Assembly: GCA_027047735.1 (NCBI GenBank) | Contig: JALTUD010000058.1 | Span: 1 to 8,904 of the forward strand | Source: Flavobacteriales bacterium | GTDB taxonomy: Bacteria > Bacteroidota > Bacteroidia > Flavobacteriales_D > Parvicellaceae | DNA: 8,904 bases | Direction: 5' to 3' | Shown here: one piece after another, positions 7,649 to 8,904 of the stretch | Position numbering within the stretch: the first letter of the stretch is position 1 | Layout of the letters: the number at the start of each line of letters is the position of its first letter | Notes under the pieces: generated by a model | Database searches by the model: none | The model's input: only the letters and a program-made list of their open reading frames with translations | What the model was told of the DNA's origin: nothing | Position numbers and translations under genes: made by a program

Positions 7649-8904
7649 TTATTGTTTTATGCAATATAAAAACGCTACATTTCTAGGGCGGTTTTCAGGG
7701 GCTGTTGGAACTAAGCGAGAAGCATCGAATTTAAGCTGATACCCCCTTACATTAGAACCTGAAGTTAGATTAGCTGTTATATATGGATTATAGTTTCCAT
7801 TATGGTAGAATGTATTACTTGGTGAATTAAATCCAGGCATACTAGTAAACATAAAGGATTCTATATCACCCACGATATTCCTAATAGCGTCACCCTGGGC
7901 TGAACCTAAAGTCCTCCCAACATCAACACCTCTACCGTTGTCTAAACCTCGAACAAACTCGCCTCTTAAATCGGGCATTCCTCCTGTTCCGTCTGCTGGA
8001 GCCCATCCGGTAGGACAAGTAGCTAAATTAAAAGCCATAATAGCCCCGGCCGGTACACCGGAGTATTGCCAACTCCCTTTCCCATTCGCATCAGAAGTTA
8101 ATACTTTACCCGCTCCTTGTGTACCATCTACTATTTTTACAGAACCTTGTACCTCTAGCTTTTCTGTTGGGGTGGTAGTATTTATACCTACATTACCATT
8201 GTTTAAAATTCTCATTTTTTCTGTTTCTGTAGCAGATAAACGTGTACCAAAAGCAAGATACCCCTGTGTAGAACTTGTTTCAGATAAAACTCCTCCCTCA
8301 ATATATCCCATAATTTTATTATTAGGGTTTGGGTCACTTGCTTCACTAAGAGATAGTAATATTCGACTAGTTTCATTTGTGCCTGTTCCATTTCCGTAAG
8401 TTTTTCTATTATCTATTACTAGACCAGAAAAAACACCATCGACCATATCGTAAATATGTAATTTATTAAAGGGGGTTATAACACCTATCCCCACTTTCCC
8501 TTGCGTAAAAATATCATCATTAATACTGGAAGGAGCAGAAGTTGTTCCTACTTTATACCAATCAGCATCGGTAAGAGAAGATAAGTCAACTGTTTGGCTT
8601 GTTCCATTTTGGATACCAATGGTTAATATAGTTCCTGATAATCCGGAACCACTAATGTTTTGGTTATCGGTATTGTCTAAATAACCGCTCAAATCAACGG
8701 TTGTACCGTCGTTGGTCAAAGATAATGTATTTCCGTTTAGCGATAAATCTTGATTATCGGTGTTATCTAAATACGGAGTTAAATCAATATTGGTTGGAGT
8801 ACCGTTATTGGTAATGGTTAAGATATTTGTCGTTGTATTCAAACTCAAATCTTGTATTTCATTGGTCGGGTCGCTGTCAGCATCGTTTAGTAATCCCGTC
8901 AAAT
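7649..8904 (-). CDS. Surface stalk protein with phage tail-collar-like C-terminal tip, N-terminus off window
   Basis: The frame is open to the window edge. The first in-frame start-like codon is a TTG at 8902 inside a continuing repeat, so the real start lies outside. Numbering from 8902 (417 residues), 15-112 hold three imperfect stalk repeats. Two VGI-type motifs follow (KVGIGVITPFNKLHI near 136; NVGINTTTPTEKLEV near 237), the second leading into GKVLTSDANGKGSWQ. This arrangement is common in Bacteroidota surface proteins. Residues ~283-417 resemble phage tail-collar/tail-fibre tips: PAGAIMAF, CPTGWAPADGTGG, PDLRGEFVRGLDNGRGVD, GRTLGSAQGD and the terminal PENRPRNVAFLYCIKQ. A trimeric fibre-like adhesin or receptor-binding tip is the best reading. 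No phage structural gene is visible nearby, so it could be a chromosomal surface protein rather than a prophage gene. No chaperone or peptidase tail is seen; the chain ends at the collar domain. Stop TAA is at 7651-7649. Confidence 0.88.
   Translation of the reverse strand, partial: LTGLLNDADSDPTNEIQDLSLNTTTNILTITNNGTPTNIDLTPYLDNTDNQDLSLNGNTLSLTNDGTTVDLSGYLDNTDNQNISGSGLSGTILTIGIQNGTSQTVDLSSLTDADWYKVGTTSAPSSINDDIFTQGKVGIGVITPFNKLHIYDMVDGVFSGLVIDNRKTYGNGTGTNETSRILLSLSEASDPNPNNKIMGYIEGGVLSETSSTQGYLAFGTRLSATETEKMRILNNGNVGINTTTPTEKLEVQGSVKIVDGTQGAGKVLTSDANGKGSWQYSGVPAGAIMAFNLATCPTGWAPADGTGGMPDLRGEFVRGLDNGRGVDVGRTLGSAQGDAIRNIVGDIESFMFTSMPGFNSPSNTFYHNGNYNPYITANLTSGSNVRGYQLKFDASRLVPTAPENRPRNVAFLYCIKQ
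8567..8860 (-). repeat. Imperfect stalk repeats of 30-34 residues in the collar protein
   Basis: Three related units follow one another, each with a (D/N)xxNQDLSL-like opening, an LTI or LSL strand, an NxGT turn and a (V/I)DL(S/T) strand. YLDNTDNQ occurs at residues 44-51 and 74-81, exactly 90 nt apart (8773 and 8683); the first unit is 34 residues. The third is more diverged (NISGSGLSG...TVDLSSLTD). Such units are typical of beta-rich fibrous stalks, and more copies probably lie beyond the window edge. Confidence 0.75.

Noticed and set aside
7938..8399. A 153-codon plus-strand open frame.
   Set aside because: It is antisense to the collar and stalk region, which has clear conserved motifs on the minus strand; the plus-strand translation shows none.
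8567..8860. Repeats considered as a CRISPR-like array.
   Set aside because: The units are protein-coding, in frame, diverged in DNA, and have no constant repeat plus unique spacer pattern.

Overview
The window is AT-rich and reads as a chromosomal segment of a member of the Bacteroidota, probably flavobacterium- or cytophaga-like. The reasons are: a Bacteroidota-type -7 promoter motif (TAnnTTTG) ahead of one gene, absence of clear Shine-Dalgarno sites, a very large secreted Asn/Ser/Thr-rich surface protein with PKD/Ig-like repeats, and a second surface-type protein with VGI(G/N)xxTP stalk motifs. No marker gene fixes the genus.

All three genes lie on the minus strand, so transcription runs from high to low coordinates. 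(i) 8904-7649: the C-terminal 417 or so residues of a stalk protein. Its N-terminus is off the window. It carries imperfect repeats of about 30 residues, two VGI-type stalk motifs and a C-terminal phage tail-collar-like tip. A small AT-rich hairpin follows the stop. (ii) 7478-5793: a complete SulP/SLC26 family anion transporter with a C-terminal STAS domain. A good TAnnTTTG promoter lies about 30 nt upstream of its ATG triplet. (iii) 5257-1: the first 1752 residues of a giant secreted protein with a signal peptide, DUF11-like and PKD-like domains and about 49 cysteines. It has no in-frame stop before the window edge. Two copies of an 89-residue domain begin at its visible C-terminal end.

The 535-nt gap between the SulP stop and the giant gene's start is the least ordinary part. 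Between 5294 and 5596 it packs four inverted repeats: a perfect 20-bp palindrome, a bulged hairpin, a roughly 160-nt imperfect foldback, and a 9-bp hairpin that competes with the foot of that foldback. This looks like a REP/MITE-type palindromic cluster or a structured leader. The rest of the gap (5597-5792) is AT-rich with nothing recognisable.

The genes do not form an obvious pathway. Two are cell-surface or adhesion proteins, and the transporter between them has its own promoter. No classical defence system, integrase, CRISPR array, rRNA or tRNA was seen.
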